Shown here: piece after piece, positions 1 to 5,089 of the stretch | Layout of the letters: every line of letters begins with the position of its first letter | Numbering within the stretch: the stretch's first letter is position 1 | DNA from: Nanobdellota archaeon | Lineage (GTDB): Archaea > Nanobdellota > Nanobdellia > Pacearchaeales > GW2011-AR1 | Direction of reading: 5' to 3' | Assembly: GCA_018901675.1 (NCBI GenBank) | Contig: JAHIEH010000087.1 | Location: 1 to 5,979 of the forward strand | Length of the DNA: 5,979 nucleotides | Program-made: the position numbers and the translations under genes | Notes under the pieces: model-generated | Database searches by the model: none | What the model was told of the DNA's origin: nothing | The model's input: the letters and a program-made list of their open reading frames with translations, nothing else

Positions 1-257
1 ATATGTAAGTGCAACGAAAACAAAAAATATGTATCATGAAGTAAAAATTAAATTCTGGGCTTATAATGAACTTGTAAACCTTAGTTTTAGTTGATTAATA
101 GTGATAGCTGTGTTGTTTTTTAGGATTCATGCAACACAGCTTGAGAAAGAAAAAATAATTAAAGAGAAAATGGCTAACTTAAAACATCAAGGTAACTTTA
201 ATAGCGGACACTACAGTTTGAAAAGTGAGGGGGATAAATTGAACATGAATTTTCAAA
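1..257. other. Left-edge region downstream of secE with no confident gene
   Basis: No recognisable gene is visible here. On the plus strand one frame is open from the edge to a TGA at 92-94. The same frame then continues from a GTG at 101 to a TGA at 266-268, giving 55 codons whose middle is lysine- and glutamate-rich (QLEKEKIIKEKMANLKHQG). It has no family I can name, no clear promoter or ribosome binding site, and it overlaps the end of secE, so it is either spurious or a decayed remnant. On the minus strand, where spt5/nusG would usually follow secE, I find only very short open stretches and no Spt5-like N-terminus. A long inverted repeat lies at 106-141. Confidence 0.5.
106..141. repeat. 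Perfect 10-bp inverted repeat with 16-nt loop
   Basis: AGCTGTGTTG (106-115) is the exact reverse complement of CAACACAGCT (132-141). The structure lies downstream of secE on the minus strand, so it could help end the leftward transcript. Neither side has a long T-tract of the kind that usually ends archaeal transcripts, so a terminator role is only a guess. Confidence 0.45.
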
Positions 258-443
258 TTATCCTGTGAACATCTTTATTATCACTGAAATCAAGAATCCA
301 ATCAAGCCGATTATCAATATTCCAATTGCAGAAACTTTTGCAATCTGCTCAAACTCGTTTCTCGTAGGTTTTTTAAGAATATGCCAGACTCTCACACACT
401 TGACGAAAAAGGATTTTGTGGATGTTAAAATATTGTTTGCCAT
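258..443 (-). CDS. secE: Preprotein translocase subunit SecE (Sec61-gamma)
   Basis: This 61-residue protein is the small essential subunit of the SecYEG/Sec61 protein-conducting channel in the cytoplasmic membrane. It clamps the two halves of SecY through a tilted amphipathic helix and one transmembrane helix. The sequence shows this layout: a polar N-terminus, the conserved amphipathic segment with KKPTRNEFEQIAK at about residues 24-36, then a single hydrophobic helix at about residues 38-56. Length matches archaeal SecE, which has one transmembrane segment. The only in-frame ATG is used, and a TATA-like box about 25 bases upstream fits leaderless transcription from it. The upstream neighbours on the same strand are two tiny ORFs and ftsZ. 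The usual downstream neighbour spt5 is not visible. Confidence 0.93.
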   Translation of the reverse strand: MANNILTSTKSFFVKCVRVWHILKKPTRNEFEQIAKVSAIGILIIGLIGFLISVIIKMFTG

Positions 444-464
444 TATTTAAATAGAAGTAATGGG

Positions 465-472
465 TTTTTAAG
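465..472 (-). promoter_or_regulatory. TATA-like box of secE
   Basis: The minus-strand octamer CTTAAAAA is centred about 25 bases before the secE ATG, the archaeal TATA position for a leaderless message. No Shine-Dalgarno is seen before secE. A second A/T-rich stretch (TATTTAAAT) lies only a few bases from the ATG, too close to place a start site upstream of the gene. Confidence 0.5.
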
Positions 473-487
473 GTTTTTGAGGGATTT

Positions 488-601
488 TTATTTTTTTAGT
501 AATTCTATAATAACTTTGTTCTGTAGATATAAAGCATAATTTATCCCTACAAGCATATGTAAATACTGGGCTTCATATGCCGAGTCAGCAATAGTGATCA
601 T
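488..601 (-). CDS. Tiny hypothetical protein, second ORF between ftsZ and secE
   Basis: I do not recognise this 37-codon ORF. It starts ATG ATC ACT ATT GCT and ends in TAA after LLKK. It reads MITIADSAYEAQYLHMLVGI in its first 20 residues, followed by NYALYLQNKVIIELLKK. The composition suits one or two amphipathic helices, with small residues, tyrosines and a lysine-tipped C-terminus. Its ATG overlaps the TGA of the preceding ORF in the classic ATGA arrangement, which suggests translational coupling. A -1 frameshift at T TTA AAA would instead fuse the two into one protein of 63 residues. The stretch is less A/T-rich than the short spacers on either side, in favour of coding. It could still be chance or a degraded gene. 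Confidence 0.45.
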   Translation of the reverse strand: MITIADSAYEAQYLHMLVGINYALYLQNKVIIELLKK

Positions 602-678
602 TTTAAATTCATCCAGTTAGAAATAGCGTTAGATGCCATTTTATCTGCTTTTTGTATTATCTTCTCTATATCTTTCAT
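598..678 (-). CDS. Tiny hypothetical protein immediately after ftsZ
   Basis: I do not recognise this 26-codon ORF. Its ATG lies one base after the ftsZ TAA, so it would be translated from the ftsZ message by reinitiation or coupling. The peptide is helical and charged at the start (MKDIEKIIQKADKMASNAIS) and ends NWMNLK before TGA. The TGA overlaps the ATG of the next tiny ORF. The last two sense codons plus the preceding base form T TTA AAA, a canonical X XXY YYZ slippery heptamer placed directly before the stop. It may therefore be a separate microprotein, the N-terminal half of a frameshift-expressed 63-residue protein, or a gene broken by a one-base change or sequencing error. Confidence 0.45.
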   Translation of the reverse strand: MKDIEKIIQKADKMASNAISNWMNLK

Positions 679-679
679 T

Positions 680-1783
680 TTATTCAAAAAACTCAATCCC
701 CAATTCTTCCTCAATTTCTTTATGCTTTCTGTCTTCTAAGGTGTCTTCTGAGCCAAGAATTTGGGCGCTTTTAACTCCTGTAATTATAAGCAAAACACGT
801 ATTGATTTTTCCATATCTTCGGAAATTTGGGCACCCCAGATTAATTTTGCTTCTGGGCTTAGTTTGCTTCCTACTGCTTCGATGATGCACTTGCACTCAT
901 CTAGACTCATATCATTTCCCCCAATAATATTAACTAATGCTCCTGTTGCTCCTGAAATGTCAACATCAAGCAAAGGATTCTGTATTGCTTTTTCAACTGC
1001 CTCTAAGGCACGATTAGTGCTATCTGATTCCCCCATACCAATAAGAGAAACGCCCCCGTCAACCATAACTGCTTTTATATCTGCAAAATCAAGATTAACC
1101 AATCCGGTTTTTGTTACAAGCTCGGTAGTTCCTTTGACGGCATTTGTTAGAATTTCGTCTGCAATTTTAAATGCAGTATACAATGGCAACTCTGGAGCAA
1201 GCTCAAGAAGTTTGTCATTAGGAATTACTATTAAAGTGTCTACCACAGATTCCATCTTTTCCAACCCATTCATTGCATTTTCTAATCTCTTTTTACCTTC
1301 TACTGTAAATGGCAGAGTTACTACCCCAATAGTAAGAGCCCCCTGTTTTTTTGCTAAAGCTGCGATTACCGGTGCAGCGCCAGTTCCTGTTCCTCCTCCC
1401 AAACCACAGGTGATAAATACCATATCTGCATTTGCAAGCTTCTTTTTTATTTCAGATTCAGATTCTTTTGCCGCTTCTTCCCCCACTTTAGGGTTGCTTC
1501 CTGCCCCCAAGCCCTGGGTTAACTCTCTTCCAATTAAAATTTTCTGGTCTGCATTAGCATATAATAAATCCTGCGCATCGGTATTAACTGCAATTAATTC
1601 TCCTCCCTTAATCCCGATTTCCCTCATTCTGCTTAGAGAATTATTTCCTCCGCCGCCGACTCCTACAACTTTTATCTTCGCGCTCTGTTTTTTTAGAAGC
1701 TCTTCAAGCTCTCTATCAATTTCTCTTATCTCTGAAGAAATTAAAGAAGATGAATGATCACTCTTTTCATAAATCTCAGCCAT
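680..1783 (-). CDS. ftsZ: Cell division protein FtsZ (archaeal FtsZ1-like)
   Basis: This 367-residue tubulin-like GTPase polymerises at mid-cell into the cytokinetic ring. The GTP-binding domain shows GVGGGGNN (about residues 41-48), the tubulin signature GGGTGTG (129-135) and VIPNDKLL (186-193). The T7 catalytic loop of the second domain is intact as NLDFAD (230-235). These residues predict an active polymerising GTPase. Residues 1-35 form a charged, probably coiled extension before the core, common in archaeal FtsZ. The C-terminus is a short acidic tail ending in LGIEFFE, without a long linker. GESDSTNRA at 251-259 and the secE neighbourhood favour the FtsZ1 type; that assignment is inference. 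A TATA-like box about 25 bases upstream supports the ATG chosen and a leaderless transcript. Confidence 0.97.
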   Translation of the reverse strand: MAEIYEKSDHSSSLISSEIREIDRELEELLKKQSAKIKVVGVGGGGNNSLSRMREIGIKGGELIAVNTDAQDLLYANADQKILIGRELTQGLGAGSNPKVGEEAAKESESEIKKKLANADMVFITCGLGGGTGTGAAPVIAALAKKQGALTIGVVTLPFTVEGKKRLENAMNGLEKMESVVDTLIVIPNDKLLELAPELPLYTAFKIADEILTNAVKGTTELVTKTGLVNLDFADIKAVMVDGGVSLIGMGESDSTNRALEAVEKAIQNPLLDVDISGATGALVNIIGGNDMSLDECKCIIEAVGSKLSPEAKLIWGAQISEDMEKSIRVLLIITGVKSAQILGSEDTLEDRKHKEIEEELGIEFFE

Positions 1784-1803
1784 AGATAAAAAAAAGCGGG
1801 GAG

Positions 1804-1811
1804 ATTTATAA
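1804..1811 (-). promoter_or_regulatory. TATA box of ftsZ
   Basis: The minus strand reads TTATAAAT here, centred about 25 bases before the ftsZ ATG, with no Shine-Dalgarno between them. This fits a leaderless start. It also means ftsZ can be transcribed separately from the FKBP gene that ends 48 bases upstream on the same strand. Confidence 0.65.
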
Positions 1812-1831
1812 GTTTTATTGTTATTTTTCCG

Positions 1832-2506
1832 CTACTTTTTCTCTGCTGGTTCTCTGCTTGTTTCTTTGTCCTCTTGCTTTATTTCTCTAACTTCCAAATC
1901 CAGACCTAACAATTCTTTAAACTTGTCTTTAAACAAAACCAGCAAAGGGGCGAATTGCCTCTCTACATTAATAACCAGCTTCTGGTCTTTTATTTCAAAT
2001 TGGAATTGCCTTCTAAAAAAGAAGTCAAATAATGATTTTGTTTTCTCTTCCAAATCAGTTACTTCTCTCAGAACTTTAACTTTATATTCAACTGTTTTTC
2101 CAGCTATGGGATTATTAAAATCAGTAATTACTCTGCCTCCTGAAACCGAGATTACCTTTGCTATCTGGCCATCAAAATTAAACATTGTTCCTGGCTGAGG
2201 GTTAATTTTTTGCTGAATAAAAATCCCTATAGGAATCACTTTTATCAGGCTTGAATTTCTATCTCCAAATGCCTTTTCAGGAGGAAGTTCTATAGAATAT
2301 TCTTTACCCATCTCTTTATCCGCAAGAAATTCTTCTATTCCTTTAAGAAACATCCCCTTTCCCAAGCAAAAAACAAAGGGTTTAGCTTCTGCATTAATTC
2401 CTGCTTTTTCCAAATCTTTTTTTATATTTGAATCAAAGATATTTCCATCCTTAACTTTTCCTGTAAATTCTATCTCAATAAAATCGCTTTTGGGTATTTT
2501 TTCCAT
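1832..2506 (-). CDS. FKBP-type peptidyl-prolyl cis-trans isomerase, long archaeal type
   Basis: This 224-residue protein catalyses cis-trans isomerisation of Xaa-Pro bonds and probably also acts as a cytoplasmic folding chaperone, since no signal peptide is seen. The FKBP core is split: residues about 7-81 hold IEIEFTGKVKDGNIFDSN and the LPPEKAFGDR motif (74-83). An insert-in-flap (IF) domain like that of SlyD follows at about 84-127. The core then closes with DFNNPIAGKTVEYKVKV (129-145). Residues about 150-210 form the extra C-terminal domain of long-type archaeal FKBPs, and the tail is charged and disordered-looking. There is no SlyD-like histidine-rich metal tail. It lies upstream of ftsZ on the same strand with a 48-base gap, and is divergent to aIF5A across 57 bp. 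Confidence 0.9.
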   Translation of the reverse strand: MEKIPKSDFIEIEFTGKVKDGNIFDSNIKKDLEKAGINAEAKPFVFCLGKGMFLKGIEEFLADKEMGKEYSIELPPEKAFGDRNSSLIKVIPIGIFIQQKINPQPGTMFNFDGQIAKVISVSGGRVITDFNNPIAGKTVEYKVKVLREVTDLEEKTKSLFDFFFRRQFQFEIKDQKLVINVERQFAPLLVLFKDKFKELLGLDLEVREIKQEDKETSREPAEKK

Positions 2507-2534
2507 TTTGCTCTATTTTTAAGAATTAAAAATG

Positions 2535-2542
2535 TTTATAAA
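2535..2542. promoter_or_regulatory. Self-complementary TATA box shared by FKBP and aIF5A
   Basis: TTTATAAA is its own reverse complement. Its centre is about 25 bases before the aIF5A ATG, the standard leaderless spacing. It is about 32 bases before the FKBP ATG, which would leave a leader of only a few bases. It is the best TATA sequence in the 57-bp divergent intergenic region. One box may serve both directions, although a weaker CTTAAAAA nearer FKBP also exists. Confidence 0.6.
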
Positions 2543-2563
2543 TCTATTTTTTTTGATTAGAGT

Positions 2564-2953
2564 ATGGCTTTTAAAACGATTAATGCTAATGAAGCAAAAG
2601 TAGGTACTAATATAATCATTGATGGCGTTCCTTGCGTAGTTAAAAAGATAGACATCAGCAAAACAGGGAAACATGGGCATAGCAAAGCCAGGATAGAAGC
2701 AGTAGGTATTATTAATGACCAGAAAAAAGTTTTTGTAAAACCCGGGCATGATAAAATTGAAGTTCCATTAGTTGAAAAAAAGAAAGCACAGGTTCTTTCA
2801 ATCGGAGAGAAAATAAGCGTTATGGATTTGGAGAGTTTTGAAACATTTGAGATTATTAGTTGCCCAGAAGAGATAAAATCCGAATTAGAAGAAGGATGTC
2901 AAATAGAATATTGGAATGTTGAAGGGATAACTATAGTTAAAAGAAAGATATAA
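2564..2953 (+). CDS. Translation initiation factor 5A (aIF5A)
   Basis: This 129-residue factor binds the ribosomal E site and helps peptide-bond formation and elongation through difficult stretches such as polyproline. The N-terminal SH3-like domain (about residues 1-70) carries the modification loop SKTGKHGHSKARIE (32-45). Lys36 within GKHGH is the position made into hypusine or deoxyhypusine. The C-terminal OB-fold domain (about 71-129) includes VMDLESFETFEI. Length and layout are typical of archaeal IF5A. The ATG is set by the TATA box 25 bases upstream and the lack of a ribosome binding site, so the message is probably leaderless. It is transcribed divergently from the FKBP gene. Modification depends on deoxyhypusine synthase, which is not in this window. 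Confidence 0.96.
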   Translation: MAFKTINANEAKVGTNIIIDGVPCVVKKIDISKTGKHGHSKARIEAVGIINDQKKVFVKPGHDKIEVPLVEKKKAQVLSIGEKISVMDLESFETFEIISCPEEIKSELEEGCQIEYWNVEGITIVKRKI

Positions 2954-3102
2954 AACGGATATTAGATTCAATAAGCAGAAGGTTTTTAAGTATAGAGACA
3001 GACTATCTCGCATAATTCGATGTGTAATACTATATAAACATAGTTTATTTGATTAATAAAAAGTGATAGGTTAAATTAAAGATTTAGCATAAAAATAAAA
3101 AC
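2954..3102. other. AT-rich intergenic region between aIF5A and L40e
   Basis: No gene is seen. The stretch contains TATA-like sequences, the clearest being TATATAAAC at 3031-3039, inside a small inverted repeat (ACTAT 3029-3033 with ATAGT 3040-3044). A segment at 3049-3069 (TTGATTAATA, four A, GTGATAG) resembles 91-107 near the window start. No clear intrinsic terminator for aIF5A is visible; the nearest T-run is GGTTTTTAAG at 2981-2990. Confidence 0.4.
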
Positions 3103-3171
3103 ATGGCAAAAAATAGAAATTTTTTGATATTTAAACTCTCACTGCGTGTGTGCGGGAGAGAACGAGTTTAA
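3103..3171 (+). CDS. Possible 22-codon upstream ORF before L40e
   Basis: An ATG in the context ACATGGCAAAAA opens a 22-codon frame (MAKNRNFLIFKL, then a basic end with CGRERV). It stops at TAA 3169-3171, two bases before the L40e ATG. The start context is repeated exactly at the L40e start (3172-3183), so it may be a partial duplication rather than a gene. If the transcript starts upstream of 3103, it would act as a leader peptide coupled to L40e. If the TATTTAAAC box at 3128-3136 is the real L40e promoter, it is not on that message. No family is recognised. Confidence 0.2.
   Translation: MAKNRNFLIFKLSLRVCGRERV
3128..3136 (+). promoter_or_regulatory. Candidate TATA box of the L40e-protease unit
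   Basis: TATTTAAAC stands about 42 bases before the L40e ATG. At the usual 25-base spacing, transcription would start near 3157 and leave a short leader of about 16 bases. It overlaps the left arm of the inverted repeat at 3130-3172, so the promoter and a structure around the start may interact. Confidence 0.4.
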
Positions 3172-3172
3172 A
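3130..3172. repeat. 9-bp inverted repeat just before the L40e start
   Basis: TTTAAACTC (3130-3138) is the exact reverse complement of GAGTTTAAA (3164-3172). The 25-base interval is unusually G-rich for this intergenic sequence (CGTGTGTGCGGGAGAG) and also contains CTCTC/GAGAG complementarity. The right arm abuts the L40e ATG, so it could be an operator, or a translation-control hairpin if transcription starts upstream. Confidence 0.4.
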
Positions 3173-3173
3173 C

Positions 3174-3335
3174 ATGGCAAAAATACTAGAAGCATATAAC
3201 CGACTGTTCAAGAATATGTTTGTTTGCAAAAAGTGCAATGCTAAAATTAGATCTAATCCTATAAAAATCCTTGAAGGAAAAGTTAAATGCAGAAAGTGTA
3301 AAACGAGATCATTTAGACCATTAAGGAGAAAATAA
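3174..3335 (+). CDS. Large-subunit ribosomal protein L40e (eL40)
   Basis: This 53-residue basic zinc-binding protein belongs to the large ribosomal subunit, and in archaea it is encoded free, without the ubiquitin fusion found in eukaryotes. The sequence shows the family pattern LFKNMFVCKKCNAKIRSNP and GKVKCRKC. The four zinc cysteines are C18, C21, C39 and C42, followed by an arginine-rich tail. The ATG at 3174 gives the expected N-terminus. An in-frame GTG at 3150 would add eight residues not typical of the family, so it was not used. The site-2 protease starts 10 bases after its stop, which suggests co-transcription. Confidence 0.94.
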   Translation: MAKILEAYNRLFKNMFVCKKCNAKIRSNPIKILEGKVKCRKCKTRSFRPLRRK

Positions 3336-3345
3336 GAGTGTTAAA

Positions 3346-4776
3346 ATGAATTTTATGGTGTATGATTTGATATTTTTGGTGGTATTTGCCATAGCGATAG
3401 CGATTTTTCTTTACTCGAGAAGAAAGGGAGTAAAAAAAGAAGGGATGCTGTTATTATACCGAACGCAAGTTGGGATAAAATTAATTAATTATGCCGGCAA
3501 AAAATACAAAAAAATACTTTATGCTTTGAGTTATATCTCAATTTTCATAGGATATTTGCTGATGGTGGGAGCAGTTTATCTTGTTGGCAGGATTGTTTAT
3601 CTGTACGTAGCATTCCCTCAGGTTGTAAAAGCAATGAAAATTCCGCCGATAATGCCATTAATTCCTTATCTGCCGAGTATGTTCAAATTGAATTTTCTCC
3701 CGCCATTTTATTTTACCTACTGGATAATTGTCCTTGCAATAATTGCGATAACTCATGAGTTCAGCCATGGTATCTTTGGCAAGAGATTTGGCATACGGAT
3801 AAAATCAACTGGTTTTGGATTCTTCCCTTTTTTCCTGCCAGTATTTCTCGCAGCTTTTGTAGAACAGGATGATAAGCAAATGGCAAAGAAAGATAAATTT
3901 TCACAGATGGCTATGCTCTCTGCAGGAACATTTGCTAATGTTTTAACTGCAATTTTTTTCTTTGTAATATTGTTGGGCTTATTTTCAGTTGCATTTATGC
4001 CTATCGGGGTAGAATTTGATACTTATGCTTATTCTATAGTCTCTATTGGGGATATATCCTCAATAAATGGGGGGAATTTTACCAATCTTTCATATGAGAA
4101 CATGCTGGATTCTTTAAAAGAAAATGAAACCAGCCGAATTATCGCAGGCAATGCAAGTTATTTAGCAACAAAAGATTTCCTGAAACAGCAGAAAGATGCT
4201 TCGAGATATGTGATTTTGTATGATGATGCTCCTGCAATAAATGCGAATCTTACGGGGGTTATAACCGAAATAGATGGCGTGCCAATAAAAAACAAAGAGA
4301 GTTTAAGCGAGGAGTTGCTTCAACATTCTCCCGGAGATAAAGTAGGAATAAAAACAAAGACAGGTGAAGAATCTCTCAGCTATGAGATTATCCTCAGCGA
4401 AAATCCAAATAATAACAATACTCCGTGGCTGGGAATTGGATTTTATGACAATCAAAAAACAGGAATGATAAGTAAAACCTATCTCGCTCTTTCTTATTTT
4501 AAAGAAGATGGAGTGAAATACGAACCAAAGTTTGGCGGGATTACTATATTTATTTACAACCTAGTGTGGTGGATTGTCCTCATAAGCATCAGCGTTGCAT
4601 TGGTTAATATGCTTCCCGTCGGTATTTTTGATGGAGGAAGATTTTTTTACTTGACTATTTTAGCAATAACTAAGAAAGAAAAGATAGCAAAGAATGTATT
4701 TTCTTTTATGACCTATCTATTTTTGATAGTTTTATTGGTATTGATGATTATTTGGGGATATTCTTTTTTCGCCTAA
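3346..4776 (+). CDS. Site-2 protease family membrane metalloprotease (peptidase M50) with PDZ domain
   Basis: This 476-residue multi-pass protein belongs to the zinc intramembrane proteases that cleave transmembrane segments, as in release of membrane-bound regulators or breakdown of leftover peptides. The zinc motif HEFSH (HExxH) lies at residues 137-141 in a membrane helix. The second metal-binding motif, NMLPVGIFDGGR, is at 421-432, with D429 as the ligand. Both are intact, so activity is expected. Hydrophobic segments fall at about 5-24, 60-85, 122-145, 156-172, 188-217, 398-422 and 450-474. Between them is an external or luminal region with a PDZ-like domain at about 300-352 (VITEIDGVPIKNKESL). 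The substrate cannot be told from the sequence. It follows L40e by 10 bases. An alternative ATG three codons later is possible. Confidence 0.9.
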   Translation: MNFMVYDLIFLVVFAIAIAIFLYSRRKGVKKEGMLLLYRTQVGIKLINYAGKKYKKILYALSYISIFIGYLLMVGAVYLVGRIVYLYVAFPQVVKAMKIPPIMPLIPYLPSMFKLNFLPPFYFTYWIIVLAIIAITHEFSHGIFGKRFGIRIKSTGFGFFPFFLPVFLAAFVEQDDKQMAKKDKFSQMAMLSAGTFANVLTAIFFFVILLGLFSVAFMPIGVEFDTYAYSIVSIGDISSINGGNFTNLSYENMLDSLKENETSRIIAGNASYLATKDFLKQQKDASRYVILYDDAPAINANLTGVITEIDGVPIKNKESLSEELLQHSPGDKVGIKTKTGEESLSYEIILSENPNNNNTPWLGIGFYDNQKTGMISKTYLALSYFKEDGVKYEPKFGGITIFIYNLVWWIVLISISVALVNMLPVGIFDGGRFFYLTILAITKKEKIAKNVFSFMTYLFLIVLLVLMIIWGYSFFA

Positions 4777-4788
4777 AAAAATTTTTAG
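4773..4788 (+). terminator. Weak inverted repeat with T-run at the end of the protease gene
   Basis: CTAAAAA and TTTTTAG form 7-bp arms with a two-base loop, overlapping the protease stop codon. It is nearly all A-T, so the hairpin is weak. A short T-tract could still reduce read-through into the microgene. Confidence 0.25.
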
Positions 4789-4793
4789 AAAAG

Positions 4794-4802
4794 TATTTAA
4801 AC
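4794..4802 (+). promoter_or_regulatory. TATA box of the lysine-rich microgene
   Basis: TATTTAAAC lies about 47 bases before the ATG at 4845. At the usual spacing the transcript would start near 4822 and carry a leader of about 22 bases that includes the Shine-Dalgarno. It gives the microgene a promoter separate from the upstream protease. Confidence 0.5.
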
Positions 4803-4834
4803 TAATTTAACTTTAATTATTCATCTTAAAAAAA

Positions 4835-4839
4835 GAGGT
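4835..4839 (+). promoter_or_regulatory. Shine-Dalgarno of the lysine-rich microgene
   Basis: GAGGT sits five bases before the ATG at 4845. It stands out because the recognisable genes here with a clear TATA box at -25 look leaderless and lack such a site. It is the main evidence that the 11-codon frame is translated. Confidence 0.6.
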
Positions 4840-4844
4840 AAAAA

Positions 4845-4880
4845 ATGGCAAAGAAAAAGGCAAAGAAAAAGAAAAAGTAA
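4845..4880 (+). CDS. 11-residue lysine-rich microprotein
   Basis: The frame encodes MAKKKAKKKKK and stops at TAA: eight lysines, two alanines and the start methionine. Everything around it looks like a real expression unit. There is a TATA box, a spaced GAGGT ribosome binding site, and a long T-rich terminator beginning seven bases after the stop. A peptide this basic would be expected to bind nucleic acid or ribosomal RNA, much like the tails of histone H1-like or ribosomal proteins; that role is inference. It could be a truncated relic of a longer lysine-rich protein, with an ancestral reading frame lost after the stop. Alternatively the transcript itself, rather than the peptide, could matter. 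Confidence 0.5.
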   Translation: MAKKKAKKKKK

Positions 4881-4887
4881 GGTTCAA

Positions 4888-4915
4888 TTTTTTTATTTTT
4901 TATTTTTTATTTTTA
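4888..4915 (+). terminator. T-rich archaeal terminator
   Basis: Four T-runs of 7, 6, 6 and 5 are each closed by a single A, giving a near-heptad (T6A) repeat. Archaeal RNA polymerase terminates on such U-tracts without a hairpin. It lies directly after the microgene and should also end any read-through from the protease unit. Confidence 0.75.
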
Positions 4916-4921
4916 TAATCA

Positions 4922-4974
4922 AAAAGTCTTTGCGTATTACCACACCTTTTAAGGTGTGGTTTTTTTAGACTTTT
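4922..4974 (+). repeat. Hairpin unit 1
   Basis: The inner hairpin is ACCACACCTT (4939-4948) with AAGGTGTGGT (4951-4960), a perfect 10-bp stem around TT. It is followed by seven T. The outer arms AAAAGTCT (4922-4929) and AGACTTTT (4967-4974) are also perfectly complementary. Hairpin plus T-run means this unit could act as a second terminator. Confidence 0.75.
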
Positions 4975-4975
4975 G

Positions 4976-5034
4976 GATGTTCAAGATTCAACCGCATCTT
5001 AAAAGATGCGGTTTTTGTCAAGAATCTTGACATC
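4976..5034 (+). repeat. Hairpin unit 2
   Basis: The inner hairpin is AACCGCATCTT (4990-5000) with AAGATGCGGTT (5003-5013), a perfect 11-bp stem around AA. The outer arms GATGTTCAAGATT (4976-4988) and AATCTTGACATC (5023-5034) pair over 12 bases with one bulged T. The 3' flank GTCAAGAATCTTG recurs after hairpin 4 and is itself nearly palindromic. Confidence 0.75.
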
Positions 5035-5036
5035 AA

Positions 5037-5088
5037 AAAATTCTTGAGTTTTATCGCACCTTAAAGGGTGCGGTTTGTTTGGAATTTT
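5037..5088 (+). repeat. Hairpin unit 3
   Basis: The inner hairpin is CGCACC (5055-5060) with GGTGCG (5067-5072) around TTAAAG. The outer arms AAAATTC (5037-5043) and GAATTTT (5082-5088) are perfectly complementary. The outer-arm sequence differs from the other units while pairing is kept. Confidence 0.65.
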
Positions 5089-5089
5089 A

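Noticed and set aside
265..450. 61-codon plus-strand frame opposite secE
   Set aside because: It mirrors the SecE reading frame. SecE has the conserved KPTRNEF segment and a TATA box, and the mirror frame has neither.
633..1757. 374-codon open frame on the plus strand, longer than the gene opposite
   Set aside because: It lies antisense to ftsZ, whose GTP-binding and T7 motifs are unmistakable. The plus-strand product is serine- and proline-rich with no recognisable domain, as expected of a shadow frame.
1818..2198. 126-codon plus-strand frame
   Set aside because: It is antisense to the FKBP gene, low-complexity (serine, leucine, asparagine) and without promoter or family features.
2519..2749. 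76-codon minus-strand frame over the aIF5A start
   Set aside because: It overlaps the highly conserved aIF5A coding sequence and promoter and shows no recognisable protein features.
3150..3335. Longer L40e starting at GTG 3150
   Set aside because: The eight extra residues do not fit the family, and ATG 3174 gives the standard N-terminus and length.
4978..5031. 17-codon plus-strand frame with a CGFC motif
   Set aside because: It is wholly contained in hairpin unit 2, and the cysteines come from translating the palindrome.
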